Shown: positions 41,007-49,488 of the stretch, piece after piece
Layout: each line of letters opens with the position of its first letter
Position numbering within the stretch: the stretch's first letter is position 1
NCBI GenBank assembly: GCA_903826865.1
Contig: CAIKGD010000040.1
Coordinates: 46,607-110,606 of the forward strand
Source of the DNA: an uncultured Verrucomicrobiota bacterium
GTDB lineage: Bacteria; Verrucomicrobiota; Kiritimatiellia; Kiritimatiellales; Tichowtungiaceae
Reading direction: 5' to 3'
DNA length: 64,000 nt
Translations under genes and position numbers: made by a program
The notes under the pieces: model-generated
The model's database searches: none
Seen by the model: only the letters and a program-made list of their open reading frames with translations
Told to the model about the DNA's origin: nothing

Positions 41007-41258
41007 ATGAAGAAGAGTATCCTGATGGCGCTGGCGCTGGTTGCGGCAGCGATGGTCTATGCGGAAGGCAAACCGCAAACAACCTGTCCGGTTATGGAAG
41101 GAAATGCAGTAAATCAGAAGCTGTTTGTGGATGCAAACGGCTACCGCATCTATGTCTGTTGCGGCGGGTGTGTCAAAGCGGTCAAAGCTGATCCGGAAAA
41201 ATACATCGAGAAGATGAAAGCTGAAGGCGTGGAACTTGAAAAAACGCCTGTAAAATGA
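41007..41258 (+). CDS. Secreted YHS-like cysteine protein
   Basis: The 83-residue protein begins MKKSILMALALVAAAMVYAEG, a Sec signal. The mature part has CPVMEGNAVNQKLFVDANGYRIYVCCGGC and VKADPEKYI. This is a YHS-type metal-binding fold, with CPV-x(n)-YVCCGGC as the probable ligand set. It is 12 bases downstream of csoR with AAAGGAGG before the ATG. A periplasmic copper or heavy-metal binding role is inferred from neighbours. Confidence 0.75.
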   Translation: MKKSILMALALVAAAMVYAEGKPQTTCPVMEGNAVNQKLFVDANGYRIYVCCGGCVKAVKADPEKYIEKMKAEGVELEKTPVK

Positions 41259-41302
41259 AACGGGTTCTGATCAGTCTGCTCCTGCTGACGGCTCATCACT
41301 GA
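41255..41302 (+). pseudogene. Short frame with signal-like start, cut by TGA
   Basis: ATG 41255 overlaps the previous stop codon and encodes MKRVLISLLLLTAHH before a TGA at 41300. The same frame stays open beyond the TGA into the Cys-rich gene at 41351. It may be a decayed N-terminus of that gene or a coupling mini-frame. Confidence 0.35.
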
Positions 41303-41350
41303 CTCAAGAAGAAATATTTGGCCGAATCTACCCAGTATTGTGGTTTTGAA

Positions 41351-41704
41351 ATGAAGAAGTGGTGTTCAGTGGTTCTCGTCCCGGCTTTGTTGGCCGTGCT
41401 GCCGTTTGTGACAGCGAAGCCGTACGATGTTCATGAGCGTGCGGTTTCTGCAGTATCGTACTGCTGCTGTTCACCGGAGAAGATGCACAGCGAAAACGCG
41501 GCCTGTAAATGTGACGGCTGTAATCAGAAAAATACGCCGTGTTGCGGTTGTCTGCAGATTGCGCCATCTCTTTCTGCACTGTCTGCTGAAACAACTTTGC
41601 ATTTGCCGCTATTTATTGCCGGACGGATTGCCGTCTTCGATCTGTTATATGCCGGGCGGACGGATTCGCCGCTTCTGCGACCTCCGATTTATTCCTGCAT
41701 TTAA
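41351..41704 (+). CDS. Secreted cysteine-rich protein
   Basis: ATG 41351 gives 117 residues starting MKKWCSVVLVPALLAVLPFVTA, a signal peptide. The mature protein contains CCCSPEKMHSENAACKCDGC and KNTPCCGCLQ, clusters of Cys suited to binding soft metals, and then a hydrophobic stretch and C-terminal RPPIYSCI. I do not recognise a family. The start lacks a clear ribosome binding site; TTG 41318 in the same frame is an alternative. It lies between the YHS-like and metallothionein-like genes. Confidence 0.6.
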   Translation: MKKWCSVVLVPALLAVLPFVTAKPYDVHERAVSAVSYCCCSPEKMHSENAACKCDGCNQKNTPCCGCLQIAPSLSALSAETTLHLPLFIAGRIAVFDLLYAGRTDSPLLRPPIYSCI

Positions 41705-41744
41705 TTTTTGTTATTAAACTTAGAATTTGAAATGGAGAAAAATC

Positions 41745-41906
41745 ATGAAAACAATTCTTATGACCATACTGGTTGCCGCGACCCTGATGGGAACCGCGAT
41801 GACCTTGCAGGCGCAGGAAAAATGCAAGAGTTGCTGCAAGTGCGAAGCATGTAAATGTGCGCCTTGTGACTGCTGCAAGTGCGAAACCTGCAAATGCACG
41901 AAATAA
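41745..41906 (+). CDS. Secreted metallothionein-like peptide
   Basis: This 53-residue gene is too short for usual ORF cut-offs. Residues 1-23 (MKTILMTILVAATLMGTAMT and on) form a Sec signal ending near LQA. The mature peptide of about 30 residues has 12 Cys between positions 27 and 51, in CKSCCKCEAC, CKCAPCDCCKC and CETCKC blocks alternating with Lys. GGAG lies eight bases upstream of the ATG, and a strong terminator follows. The Cys density and spacing match metallothioneins, but an exported one is unusual. Its operon neighbours suggest copper, zinc or another soft metal. Confidence 0.75.
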   Translation: MKTILMTILVAATLMGTAMTLQAQEKCKSCCKCEACKCAPCDCCKCETCKCTK

Positions 41907-41924
41907 CAGACCGAATGTCTGTTA

Positions 41925-41957
41925 AAAAGGCGCCCCGGGATAACCGGGGCGCTTTTA
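41925..41957. terminator. Bidirectional Rho-independent terminator
   Basis: GCGCCCCGG (41930-41938) pairs with CCGGGGCGC (41944-41952) around GATAA. It has TTTT on the plus side and AAAAA on the other, so it can end both the metal operon and the convergent ettA transcript. Confidence 0.88.
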
Positions 41958-42038
41958 CTTTTCCGGCTCGACTCCGCTCGCGTTTGAAGGCGAGAACCTC
42001 ACTTTCAGAGATCACGCTTCATCCGGGCAAAAAAAATC

Positions 42039-43715
42039 TTACTTATGGCTGACCGGATGAAACTTGATCCGGTGCGGTTTGTCGGCTTCGTCACCGAGCA
42101 GGCGGCGGCGCTGTTCGTGGTAGGCTTCGTAGTTGCCTTCGAACCAGGTAACCTTGCTGTCGCCTTCAAACGCCAGAATGTGCGTGGCTATGCGGTCGAG
42201 GAACCAGCGGTCATGGCTTACGACAACCGCACAGCCGCCGAAGCTGATCAGTGCTTCTTCGAGCGCGCGCAGCGTGGTGACGTCGAGGTCGTTGGTCGGT
42301 TCGTCGAGCAGCAGGAGGTTGCCGGCGCGCTGGAGCAGTTTGGCGAGGTGCAGACGGTTGCGCTCACCGCCTGAAAGCACACCGACTTTTTTCTGCTGTT
42401 CCGGGCCTTTGAAGTTGAATTTTCCGCAGTAGGCGCGGCCGTTCATCCGCTTGCCGCCGAGGTCGAGCCACTCGTTGCCGCGGCAGATTTCTTCGTAAAC
42501 GGTATTGTCGGGATTGAGCGCGTCGCGTGACTGGTCAACATAGGAAATTTTTACGGTCGGACCGACGGACAGTTTTCCATCGGTCGGCTGCTCCTGCCCG
42601 GTGATCATGCGGAAGAGGGTGGTTTTGCCGGCGCCGTTTGCGCCGATGACGCCGATGATACCGCCGGGCGGCAGATCGAATTCAACGTTTTCCATGATGA
42701 CGCGTTCACTGTAGTTTTTGGTTAGTTTTTCGGCGCGCACGACGAGGTTGCCGAGCCGCTCGCCGGAAGGAATCTGAATTTCGACATTGTCTTCGCGGGT
42801 GTCGATTTCCTGCTGGGCGAGTTTTTCGTAGTTCTGGATACGGGCGCGGCTCTTGGCGCGGCGGCCTGACGGATTGGTGCGGATCCATTCGAGTTCGCGT
42901 TCGAGCAGCTTGCTCCGCGAAGCGGCCTGCTTGTTCTGTGTGGCGAGCATATCCTGCTTCTGAGAGAGCCAGGCCTCGTAGTTGCCTTTGTAGGGGAAGG
43001 CGCGGCCGGCATCGAGTTCCAGAATCCATTCGGTGACGTTGTTAAGGAAGTAGCGGTCGTGGGTGATGACGACCAGCGTACCGGTGTAGCGCTTCAGATA
43101 TTCTTCAAGCCACGCGACAGACTCGGCGTCGAGGTGGTTGGTCGGTTCGTCAAGCAGCAGTACGTCGGGATTGGAAATCAGCAGACGGCAGAGAGCGACG
43201 CGGCGCTTTTCACCGCCGGACAGTTTTTCGACAGAGCTGTCGCCGGGCGGCAGACGGAGCGAGTCCATCGCCATTTCGACCTGGCTTTCGAGGCTCCAGA
43301 GATCCTGCGCGTCAATTTTGTCTTGCAGTTCGCCCAGCTCGTCGTTGAGCTTATTGCTTTCCTCACCGGAGATATCAGTTCCCAGCAGGTCGCAGACTTC
43401 GTTGTAGCGGTCGAGGATCGCCTGCGATTCCGCAACACCTTCCATGACGTTGCCCATCACCGTTTTGGCGTTGTCGAGCTGCGGTTCCTGTGCGAGGTAG
43501 CCGATGCGGGCCCGCTTGGCGATCATCACCTGACCCATAAAATCTTTGTCCACGCCCGCCATTATGCGCAACAGCGACGATTTGCCGGAGCCGTTGCCGC
43601 CGATCACACCGATTTTTGCGCCGAAAAAAAAGGCCAGCGTGACATCGTCCAGCACGGTCTTTTTATTGTGCTGTTTAGTCAGATTTTGCAGATTGTACAC
43701 ATATTCGCCGGCCAT
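42039..43715 (-). CDS. ettA: Energy-dependent translational throttle protein EttA (ABC-F)
   Basis: The 558-residue protein matches EttA in length and sequence: start GEYVYNLQNLTKQHNKKTVLDDV, Walker A GGNGSGKSS and GANGAGKTT, signatures LSGGEKRRVALC and LSGGERNRLHLA. The linker contains ELEWIRTNPSGRRAKSRARI. EttA binds the ribosomal E site and gates the first peptide bond according to ATP/ADP. It is monocistronic and distinct from the Uup-like ABC-F at 36351. Confidence 0.92.
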   Translation of the reverse strand: MAGEYVYNLQNLTKQHNKKTVLDDVTLAFFFGAKIGVIGGNGSGKSSLLRIMAGVDKDFMGQVMIAKRARIGYLAQEPQLDNAKTVMGNVMEGVAESQAILDRYNEVCDLLGTDISGEESNKLNDELGELQDKIDAQDLWSLESQVEMAMDSLRLPPGDSSVEKLSGGEKRRVALCRLLISNPDVLLLDEPTNHLDAESVAWLEEYLKRYTGTLVVITHDRYFLNNVTEWILELDAGRAFPYKGNYEAWLSQKQDMLATQNKQAASRSKLLERELEWIRTNPSGRRAKSRARIQNYEKLAQQEIDTREDNVEIQIPSGERLGNLVVRAEKLTKNYSERVIMENVEFDLPPGGIIGVIGANGAGKTTLFRMITGQEQPTDGKLSVGPTVKISYVDQSRDALNPDNTVYEEICRGNEWLDLGGKRMNGRAYCGKFNFKGPEQQKKVGVLSGGERNRLHLAKLLQRAGNLLLLDEPTNDLDVTTLRALEEALISFGGCAVVVSHDRWFLDRIATHILAFEGDSKVTWFEGNYEAYHEQRRRLLGDEADKPHRIKFHPVSHK

Positions 43716-43864
43716 AAAACTGTCCTTTCAGTGATAGAGGAGAGGAGAATGTAGAGAAATTTTTGAGTGAATCCACACTAATCATCACCAAATCAGATAT
43801 CGCAAACCCGTAGACCCCTTCGCCCCGGGGGTCAAAAGAGACCTTGGAAACTGCGGCTTCGCTC

Positions 43865-43893
43865 TTGCCAAGGCGGGAGGGCTTCCGTACTCT
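43865..43893 (+). promoter_or_regulatory. Promoter with -10 box close to start codon (BamD-LptD gene)
   Basis: TTGCCA (43865) and TACTCT (43888) are 17 bases apart. ATG 43904 follows 10 bases after the -10 box, with no Shine-Dalgarno sequence. Just upstream is a GACCCC/GGGGTC hairpin (about 43813-43833). Confidence 0.5.
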
Positions 43894-43903
43894 CTGGCAG
43901 AAT

Positions 43904-46900
43904 ATGAAATTAAAACAAAACGGCGCTTTTATCGCGGGCTTTCTGGGTGTCTTCACGTTACTCACCGTGACCGGCTGTTCAACGTCCAAGCCGTATCAGG
44001 AAACCCGCAGCGGCAACTATTTTTATCTCAATCCGTTCAGCTACAAACCCGCAACACCTGAGGAACACTGGAACTATGCCGGATCGCTCAAGGAGCGCGG
44101 CCGCACTGCCAGTGCGCGGAAACAGTATGAGATTTTCGTAAAACGCTGGCCGGAAAATGTTCATGCGGCCGCAGCCAAGCAGACCGCGGCGGAACTGTAT
44201 TTTGAGAAGGGCAAAAACAAAAAAGCGTTTACCGCCTATGAGGAACTGATTCAGCAGTACTACACCGGCATCAAAGATTATGATGCCATTCTCGACAAGC
44301 AGTTTATTATTGCCGAAAAAGAGATGAACCGTAAACGGATGCGCTGGCTGTTCGGCGGCTACCGCGCACCCGAACGGGCCGTGCCCTATTTTGAATCCAT
44401 CATTAAAAACGCTCCGCAATGGAAGCGTGCGCCTGAAATGCAGTATATGATCGGGCAGGCGTATCAGAAGAACAATGATCAGGAACTGGCAGTTGTTGCC
44501 TATGCTGCAACGGAATACCGCTACCCGGACAGCCCGTTCGCCGAAAAAGCCGCTACTTCAAAAATTGACAGTTTCAAGGAACTGGTTGATTCCACACCGT
44601 ACAGCGTGGACATTCGCGAGCAGGCGCAGCTCTCTGCCGGATTGTTTCCGGAGCTGTACACCAATTCGCAGCATATTGCCGAAGTGCAGGCGTTCGGTAC
44701 TGAACTGCACGGGCTGGATGCGAAACATAATTATGAAGTCGGCCGGTTTTATGAGCGGGTTCCCCGTCCGCCAAAGACTGATTCGGCCTCAATTTATTAT
44801 AACAAGGTGCTGAAAAAATTCGGCGATACCGGCTGCGCAGCCAAATCTGACGAGCGCTTGCGCGTGATCTTATCTCGCGGTGCGGTGCCGGCTGACGGAA
44901 CGAAATCTCCTGTTCTTGCAGCAGTTGACACCGAGGGCGAGTCCGGCGGCGGCGGACCCGTTGCTGCCGCAGCGGCGGCAAATGCTGCACCAAACAGTGA
45001 AGCCGCTGCACGTATTGTTGTAACAGGTGGTGGGGCAGCGCCGAGTACTGCAGCAGGCGGCGAAGTCGCCGCCGCAACCGTTGTCAGCGGCGAAAAGGCT
45101 GCGGCGACTGGAGGTGTCGTGCGTGTTGAATCCAAGCCGATTCCTGAGCGGATAGCCAGCGATGCCGAGGCTGTTGAAGTGACCGCTGACCGGATGGAAT
45201 ATTCGGGTGATCTGCTGATCGCGGAGGGGAATGTCACGGTGCAGCAGCAGGGAACCAGTCTGCAGGCAGACCGTGTAACGGTGAATTCGGAAACCGGCGA
45301 AATCAGCGCGACCGGCAATATCCGGATGATCCGCGAGAAATCCAGCTGGGAGGGTCAGAATCTGGTTTATAATTATAAGACCCACGAAGGCGATTTCGGC
45401 AAATCAGTAATGCATTTCGAGCCTGCCTATATCACAGCCGGGAGTTTCGAGCGCATTTCAACCAACGAATTCCTTATGCGCGATGTCATGATGACTACTT
45501 GCGAAGGGGATAAGCCGGCTATTTATGCCCGGGCCAAGGAAGCGCGTGTCTTTAACAGCGGTGCGCCGGACGATCCGTTTATCAAAGCGAAGCACGTAAC
45601 TTTTTATATCGGGCCGGTTCCGGTTTTCTATACACCGGTCTGGCAGCGGCATCTGGGGTACAGCATGTTTACCTGGTATTTCGGAGTGGGAGACCGTGTC
45701 GGCGGATTTGCCAAGCTTCGTGCCGAGTTGCGTCCGACCAAATGGCTGACGGCCAATTCGCATTTTGATCTGTATTCCAGACGCGGCCTTGGCTTGGGAC
45801 AGGATTTTGACTGGACCACGGTTAACGGCCGCGGAAAAATAGAACTTTATTCCATCAACGACAGCGATCCGGTTGATAAAAATGATCCACTGCCGGAACA
45901 GGCCATAACCGGCACCAGCCGGTACCGGGTGAAATTGGAGCATCAGGAGCGGTTTAACGACCAGACTTATTTTATGACCCGGATCAACCAGCTCAGCGAT
46001 CCCGGCATCATTGAGGATTTTTTTGAAACTGAGTTTGAGCATGGGGCTAATCCGGAAAACTTTGTCGTTGTTCAGCGCGCCACTGAAAACTACGGAGCCG
46101 GTATACGCGTTGATCACCGCCTGAACGATTTCTTTACCACGGTAGAACGCCAGCCCGCAGTAAGCTACGATCAGTACCGCGCCAAACTGGGCGATTCACC
46201 GTTCTACTTTGAAAGCGAAAACCGCGCCGCGTTCCTTGGATTGCGTAATGCGCAGATGCCGGGACTTACCAATATACCGGATGATTATAGTTCCGGACGT
46301 CTCGATACTTACGACCGGATATTTCTGCCGCTCAAGTACCAGGAGTTTCTTAATGTTATTCCGCGTGCCGGATACCGCGGCACCTGGTACAGCGAAACCC
46401 CCGACGGTTCGGCCGGTTTCCGCAATATCTACGAACTTGGTACGCTGACCTCTTTTAAAACCTATAAGCATCTTACCGACAAGAGCGGGTTCTACGGCGA
46501 CGGTTTGCGGCATGTGGCTGAGCCCTACGCCGACTACAGCTATCGCGCTACACCTAACCTGCGTCCGGCAGACCTCTATCAGTTCGACGATATTGATGCG
46601 CTCGACAAGCAGAACGAAATTCGTTTTGGGGAACGTAACTTTCTGCAGACCAAGCGCGGACTCAAACGCATTGCAAACTTTCTCGATGCCGATGTCTATA
46701 CGACTTACCGTATTGCCCGTTCCACGAATACAATATTCGGCCCGCTTGTGGCGGATGCGCAGATGAGTCTTACAGATAATTTCTATATCCAATCGGATAT
46801 CGCATACGACTGGTATACTAAGGAAGTCACGCCGCTCAACGCGCGCTTATGGTATGTCTCCGACGATCAGAGTGAATACGGGTTAGAGTACCGGTACGTC

Positions 46901-47143
46901 AAGGGCGACCGTTCTCTTGTAGCTACCACCATCAGACTTTTCCCCAACGCCGCCTGGTCCTATGAATTTTTAGCCCGCTATGACACGCTTACGGCCGATT
47001 GGGAGGAACAAAAGATACTAGTCAACCACAAGTTCAACTGCATTGGACTGGGTGTCGGCTATAAAATCGACTACGACAACAGATCGATGTTTTGGATTCA
47101 GTTCTGGCTGACCGCTTTTCCTCAAAGCGCCCTCAAACTCTAA
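43904..47143 (+). CDS. Lipoprotein fusing a BamD-like domain to LptD
   Basis: ATG 43904 gives 1079 residues. A lipoprotein signal ends LLTVTGC (Cys25). Residues about 50-330 are TPR-like helices of the YfiO/BamD type (WNYAGSLKERGRTASARKQYEIFVKRWP, ATEYRYPDSPFAEKA). A Gly/Ala-rich linker (about 330-415) follows. Then comes an LptA/OstA-like repeat (VEVTADRMEYSGDLLIAEGNV, TVNSETGEISATGNIRMI, about 420-475) and a long beta-barrel (to 1079) typical of LptD. LptD inserts LPS in the outer membrane; BamD is part of the barrel assembly machine. I find no frameshift or internal start that would split it. Confidence 0.82.
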   Translation: MKLKQNGAFIAGFLGVFTLLTVTGCSTSKPYQETRSGNYFYLNPFSYKPATPEEHWNYAGSLKERGRTASARKQYEIFVKRWPENVHAAAAKQTAAELYFEKGKNKKAFTAYEELIQQYYTGIKDYDAILDKQFIIAEKEMNRKRMRWLFGGYRAPERAVPYFESIIKNAPQWKRAPEMQYMIGQAYQKNNDQELAVVAYAATEYRYPDSPFAEKAATSKIDSFKELVDSTPYSVDIREQAQLSAGLFPELYTNSQHIAEVQAFGTELHGLDAKHNYEVGRFYERVPRPPKTDSASIYYNKVLKKFGDTGCAAKSDERLRVILSRGAVPADGTKSPVLAAVDTEGESGGGGPVAAAAAANAAPNSEAAARIVVTGGGAAPSTAAGGEVAAATVVSGEKAAATGGVVRVESKPIPERIASDAEAVEVTADRMEYSGDLLIAEGNVTVQQQGTSLQADRVTVNSETGEISATGNIRMIREKSSWEGQNLVYNYKTHEGDFGKSVMHFEPAYITAGSFERISTNEFLMRDVMMTTCEGDKPAIYARAKEARVFNSGAPDDPFIKAKHVTFYIGPVPVFYTPVWQRHLGYSMFTWYFGVGDRVGGFAKLRAELRPTKWLTANSHFDLYSRRGLGLGQDFDWTTVNGRGKIELYSINDSDPVDKNDPLPEQAITGTSRYRVKLEHQERFNDQTYFMTRINQLSDPGIIEDFFETEFEHGANPENFVVVQRATENYGAGIRVDHRLNDFFTTVERQPAVSYDQYRAKLGDSPFYFESENRAAFLGLRNAQMPGLTNIPDDYSSGRLDTYDRIFLPLKYQEFLNVIPRAGYRGTWYSETPDGSAGFRNIYELGTLTSFKTYKHLTDKSGFYGDGLRHVAEPYADYSYRATPNLRPADLYQFDDIDALDKQNEIRFGERNFLQTKRGLKRIANFLDADVYTTYRIARSTNTIFGPLVADAQMSLTDNFYIQSDIAYDWYTKEVTPLNARLWYVSDDQSEYGLEYRYVKGDRSLVATTIRLFPNAAWSYEFLARYDTLTADWEEQKILVNHKFNCIGLGVGYKIDYDNRSMFWIQFWLTAFPQSALKL

Positions 47144-47293
47144 TGCGTAAATTTACAGACTTGGTAAAATTCTGCGCAGACAAAACAGGAATCATCTGAA
47201 ACGGTGGTTTAGCTGAGTTGTAATCTCCTCTGTGCTATTGGGAAGAGATTTTTTGGTCGCGCATCGCTAAGGTTTCAAAACCCGGATGAAATA

Positions 47294-47322
47294 TTTCCAA
47301 ACCTCTGGAAAGCCGGTAAGAT
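47294..47322 (+). promoter_or_regulatory. Promoter with -10 box close to start codon (TPM gene)
   Basis: TTTCCA (47294) and TAAGAT (47317) are 17 bases apart, and ATG 47331 comes eight bases later. The -35 box is part of an inverted repeat TTTCC-AAACCTCT-GGAAA. No ribosome binding site is present. Confidence 0.5.
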
Positions 47323-47330
47323 GTTGTCCT

Positions 47331-48086
47331 ATGCGTAGATTTTTTGTCCCGATTCTGATCTTGTTGGCCGGAGTCCTGCCGGTCCGGGCGGATTCTGATC
47401 GCTTGCTGAATTCGCTTAAACCGGCGGGCTATGTCAGTGATTTTGCCAATGTAATGTCACCTGCTGACCGTGCTGCAACGGAAACACTGCTGACTGAGGT
47501 GGAACAGAAAACCGGCGCGCAGGTGGCAATCGTTACGCTGAAATCTCTTGAAGGCGGCCAGATCGACGATTTTGCCAACCGGCTTTTTGCCCAGTGGGGA
47601 GTCGGGCAGAAAAGAAAAGATAACGGGATTCTTCTTCTCGGCGCAACTCAGGAAGGGCGTGGTAATCGTCTGCGGATCGAGGTGGCCTATGGATTTGAGG
47701 GGATACTAACTGATGCCACGGCAGGCCGAATTCTCGACACGGTTGTGGTTCCTGACTGGAATCATGGACAGTATGGAGCCGCGATAGCCAACGGTGCTGT
47801 TGCCATCGCGCAACGAATTGCTGCCGCCCGAGGCGTCGAACTGACCGGTATTCAGAATCAGGAACGCTACAGCAGTTCGCAACCGCAGAACCGGAAGGAT
47901 AGTGGATTTATTCAGCTGATCTTTTTTGTAATTATAATCATCGCTGTGATTCGTCATCCGTGGCTTTTGCTTTTGTTTATGGGCGGTGGAGGCGGACGTG
48001 GTGGAGGGGGCTTTGGCGGAAGTAGTTCCGGCGGCTTTGGCGGTTTCGGCGGAGGTATGTCGGGTGGCGGCGGAGCTTCGCGCTAA
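47331..48086 (+). CDS. TPM domain protein (YgcG-like)
   Basis: ATG 47331 gives 251 residues: signal peptide (RRFFVPILILLAGVLPVRA), a TPM domain (about 35-165: YVSDFANVMSPADRAATETLL, GAQVAIVTLKSLEGGQIDDFANRLF, GKRKDNGILLL-like WGVGQKRKDNGILLL), a membrane helix (about 200-220), and a Gly-rich tail (GGGGGRGGGGFGGSSSGGFG). TPM proteins are associated with membrane-protein quality control and photosystem repair. Pairing with LemA in the same cluster is a widespread arrangement. Confidence 0.85.
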   Translation: MRRFFVPILILLAGVLPVRADSDRLLNSLKPAGYVSDFANVMSPADRAATETLLTEVEQKTGAQVAIVTLKSLEGGQIDDFANRLFAQWGVGQKRKDNGILLLGATQEGRGNRLRIEVAYGFEGILTDATAGRILDTVVVPDWNHGQYGAAIANGAVAIAQRIAAARGVELTGIQNQERYSSSQPQNRKDSGFIQLIFFVIIIIAVIRHPWLLLLFMGGGGGRGGGGFGGSSSGGFGGFGGGMSGGGGASR

Positions 48087-48107
48087 TGGTGAAGCAGGGA
48101 GTGTTTT

Positions 48108-48815
48108 ATGAAAAAGATGAACCCAGAAAAATTTACCGAAAAACTAAAAACCGTTTGCGGAGAGAATTTGCAAGCCGTGGTGCTTTACGGTTCTGCCGCA
48201 GCGGGCGACTACTCAGCAAAGGGATCGGATTATAATCTGCTGATTGTGCTGAACGATCTGCATCCTGTCGCGCTGCGGAGTCTGGCGCATCCGGTGGCTG
48301 TATGGGAAAGGGCGGGCAACCCGCCGCCGCTGCTGTTCACACGTAAACGGCTGGCGGATGCCGCCGATGTGTTTCCGGTCGAATTGCTCGATATGCGCGA
48401 TGCCCGCCGCGTGCTGTACGGCGATGATGTGATAGCGGAAATTCATCCCGACACGGCGAATCTGCGCTTGCAGGTGGAGCGTGAACTGAGTTCCGCGCTG
48501 ATTCAACTCCGCCGCAGTTATCTTTCCGCCTGCGGCAGTCCGCGGCGGCTGGCAGCGCTGTTGACCGGTTCCTTTTCCGGCGTGCTGACGCTTTTCCGCG
48601 CCGCACTGCGCCTGTATGAAAATCCAGTGCCGACAGAAAAGTTCCAGGCTTTGGAAAAACTCAACCGGCATGTGCCGGTTGAGCTCAATGGGTTCCGGCA
48701 GATTCAAGCGCTGAAAACCGGCACGCTGAGAATAAAAAAAGTGGACGCCGGGCAACTCTTCGAAGAATATCTGAAATCAATCGAAGCCGTGGTGGATGCG
48801 GTTGACCGGATTTAG
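48108..48815 (+). CDS. Nucleotidyltransferase-like protein with altered catalytic Asp
   Basis: The 235-residue protein has a pol-beta-type nucleotidyltransferase start: AVVLYGSAAAGDYSAKGSDYNLLIVL. The GS motif and first Asp are present, but the second acidic residue of DxD is Asn (SDYN), so the enzyme may be impaired. The remainder (about 115-235) is helical. It lies between TPM and LemA genes (21 and 15 bases) and has a TTCC-AGGCTTT-GGAAA palindrome inside its coding region. The target is unknown. Confidence 0.7.
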   Translation: MKKMNPEKFTEKLKTVCGENLQAVVLYGSAAAGDYSAKGSDYNLLIVLNDLHPVALRSLAHPVAVWERAGNPPPLLFTRKRLADAADVFPVELLDMRDARRVLYGDDVIAEIHPDTANLRLQVERELSSALIQLRRSYLSACGSPRRLAALLTGSFSGVLTLFRAALRLYENPVPTEKFQALEKLNRHVPVELNGFRQIQALKTGTLRIKKVDAGQLFEEYLKSIEAVVDAVDRI

Positions 48816-48830
48816 AAACGGAGGAAGACA

Positions 48831-49394
48831 ATGAAAAAAACATGGATTGTACTGGGAGTTATTTTGCTGGTGGTTGTGATGATCGGCGGATCAGCCGTCG
48901 GATCGCGCAACCGGTTTGTTTCACAGGACGAAGGCGTGACCGCACAGTGGGCCAATGTCGAAACGGTTTTGCAGCGCCGCTTTGATCTGATTCCGAATCT
49001 GGTCAATACGGTTAAAGGTTATGCCACCCACGAAAAAGAACTTTTGACCAAAGTGACCGAGTTGCGCAGCCAGTGGGGCGCGGCCGCCACGCCGGATCAG
49101 AAAGTAAAAATTGCCGGTGAAATGCAGGGCGCGCTCAGTCGCCTGCTGCTGGTGGCGGAACGCTATCCGGATCTCAAAGCGAATCAGAACTTTCTGGCAC
49201 TGCAGGACGAGCTGGCCGGAACAGAAAACCGTATTGCGGTGGAACGCCGCCGCTACAACGAGACGGTTCAGGCCTATAATACTTCGATCCGCCGTTTCCC
49301 CGGATCGATCTGGGCCGGACTGTTTAAGTTTGAACGGCGCACGCCGTTTGAATCTGCACCGGAAGCGTCCGCCGCGCCGCGCGTCGAATTTTGA
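48831..49394 (+). CDS. lemA: LemA family protein
   Basis: The 187-residue protein has an N-terminal membrane helix (WIVLGVILLVVVMIGGSAVG) then the LemA helical bundle with WANVETVLQRRFDLIPNLVNTVKGYATHEK and ENRIAVERRRYNETVQAYNTSIRRFPG. LemA proteins are membrane anchored with an extracytoplasmic bundle and function with TPM partners in a way that is not well defined. GGAGG is upstream of the ATG. The 94 bases after it hold a 17-codon frame (49433-49486) and the infA promoter. Confidence 0.93.
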   Translation: MKKTWIVLGVILLVVVMIGGSAVGSRNRFVSQDEGVTAQWANVETVLQRRFDLIPNLVNTVKGYATHEKELLTKVTELRSQWGAAATPDQKVKIAGEMQGALSRLLLVAERYPDLKANQNFLALQDELAGTENRIAVERRRYNETVQAYNTSIRRFPGSIWAGLFKFERRTPFESAPEASAAPRVEF

Positions 49395-49445
49395 CACCGG
49401 TTTTCCCGTGATTCCGGCAGGATGATTTTTTTATGGAATTGGAGC

Positions 49446-49473
49446 TTGTGCCGGGGATGCGTGTCGGTATGAT
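49446..49473 (+). promoter_or_regulatory. Promoter of infA-rpmJ-rpsM operon
   Basis: TTGTGC (49446) and TATGAT (49468) are 16 bases apart. ATG 49489 is 15 bases past the -10 box, so the leader would be under 10 bases. It lies within a 17-codon frame ending just before infA, which has no Shine-Dalgarno sequence. Confidence 0.5.
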
Positions 49474-49488
49474 GGGCCGCTCTTAAAA

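Noticed and set aside
49433..49486. A 17-codon frame upstream of infA as a leader peptide gene
   Set aside because: It overlaps the predicted infA promoter, has no regulatory codon run or attenuator hairpin, and could occur by chance.
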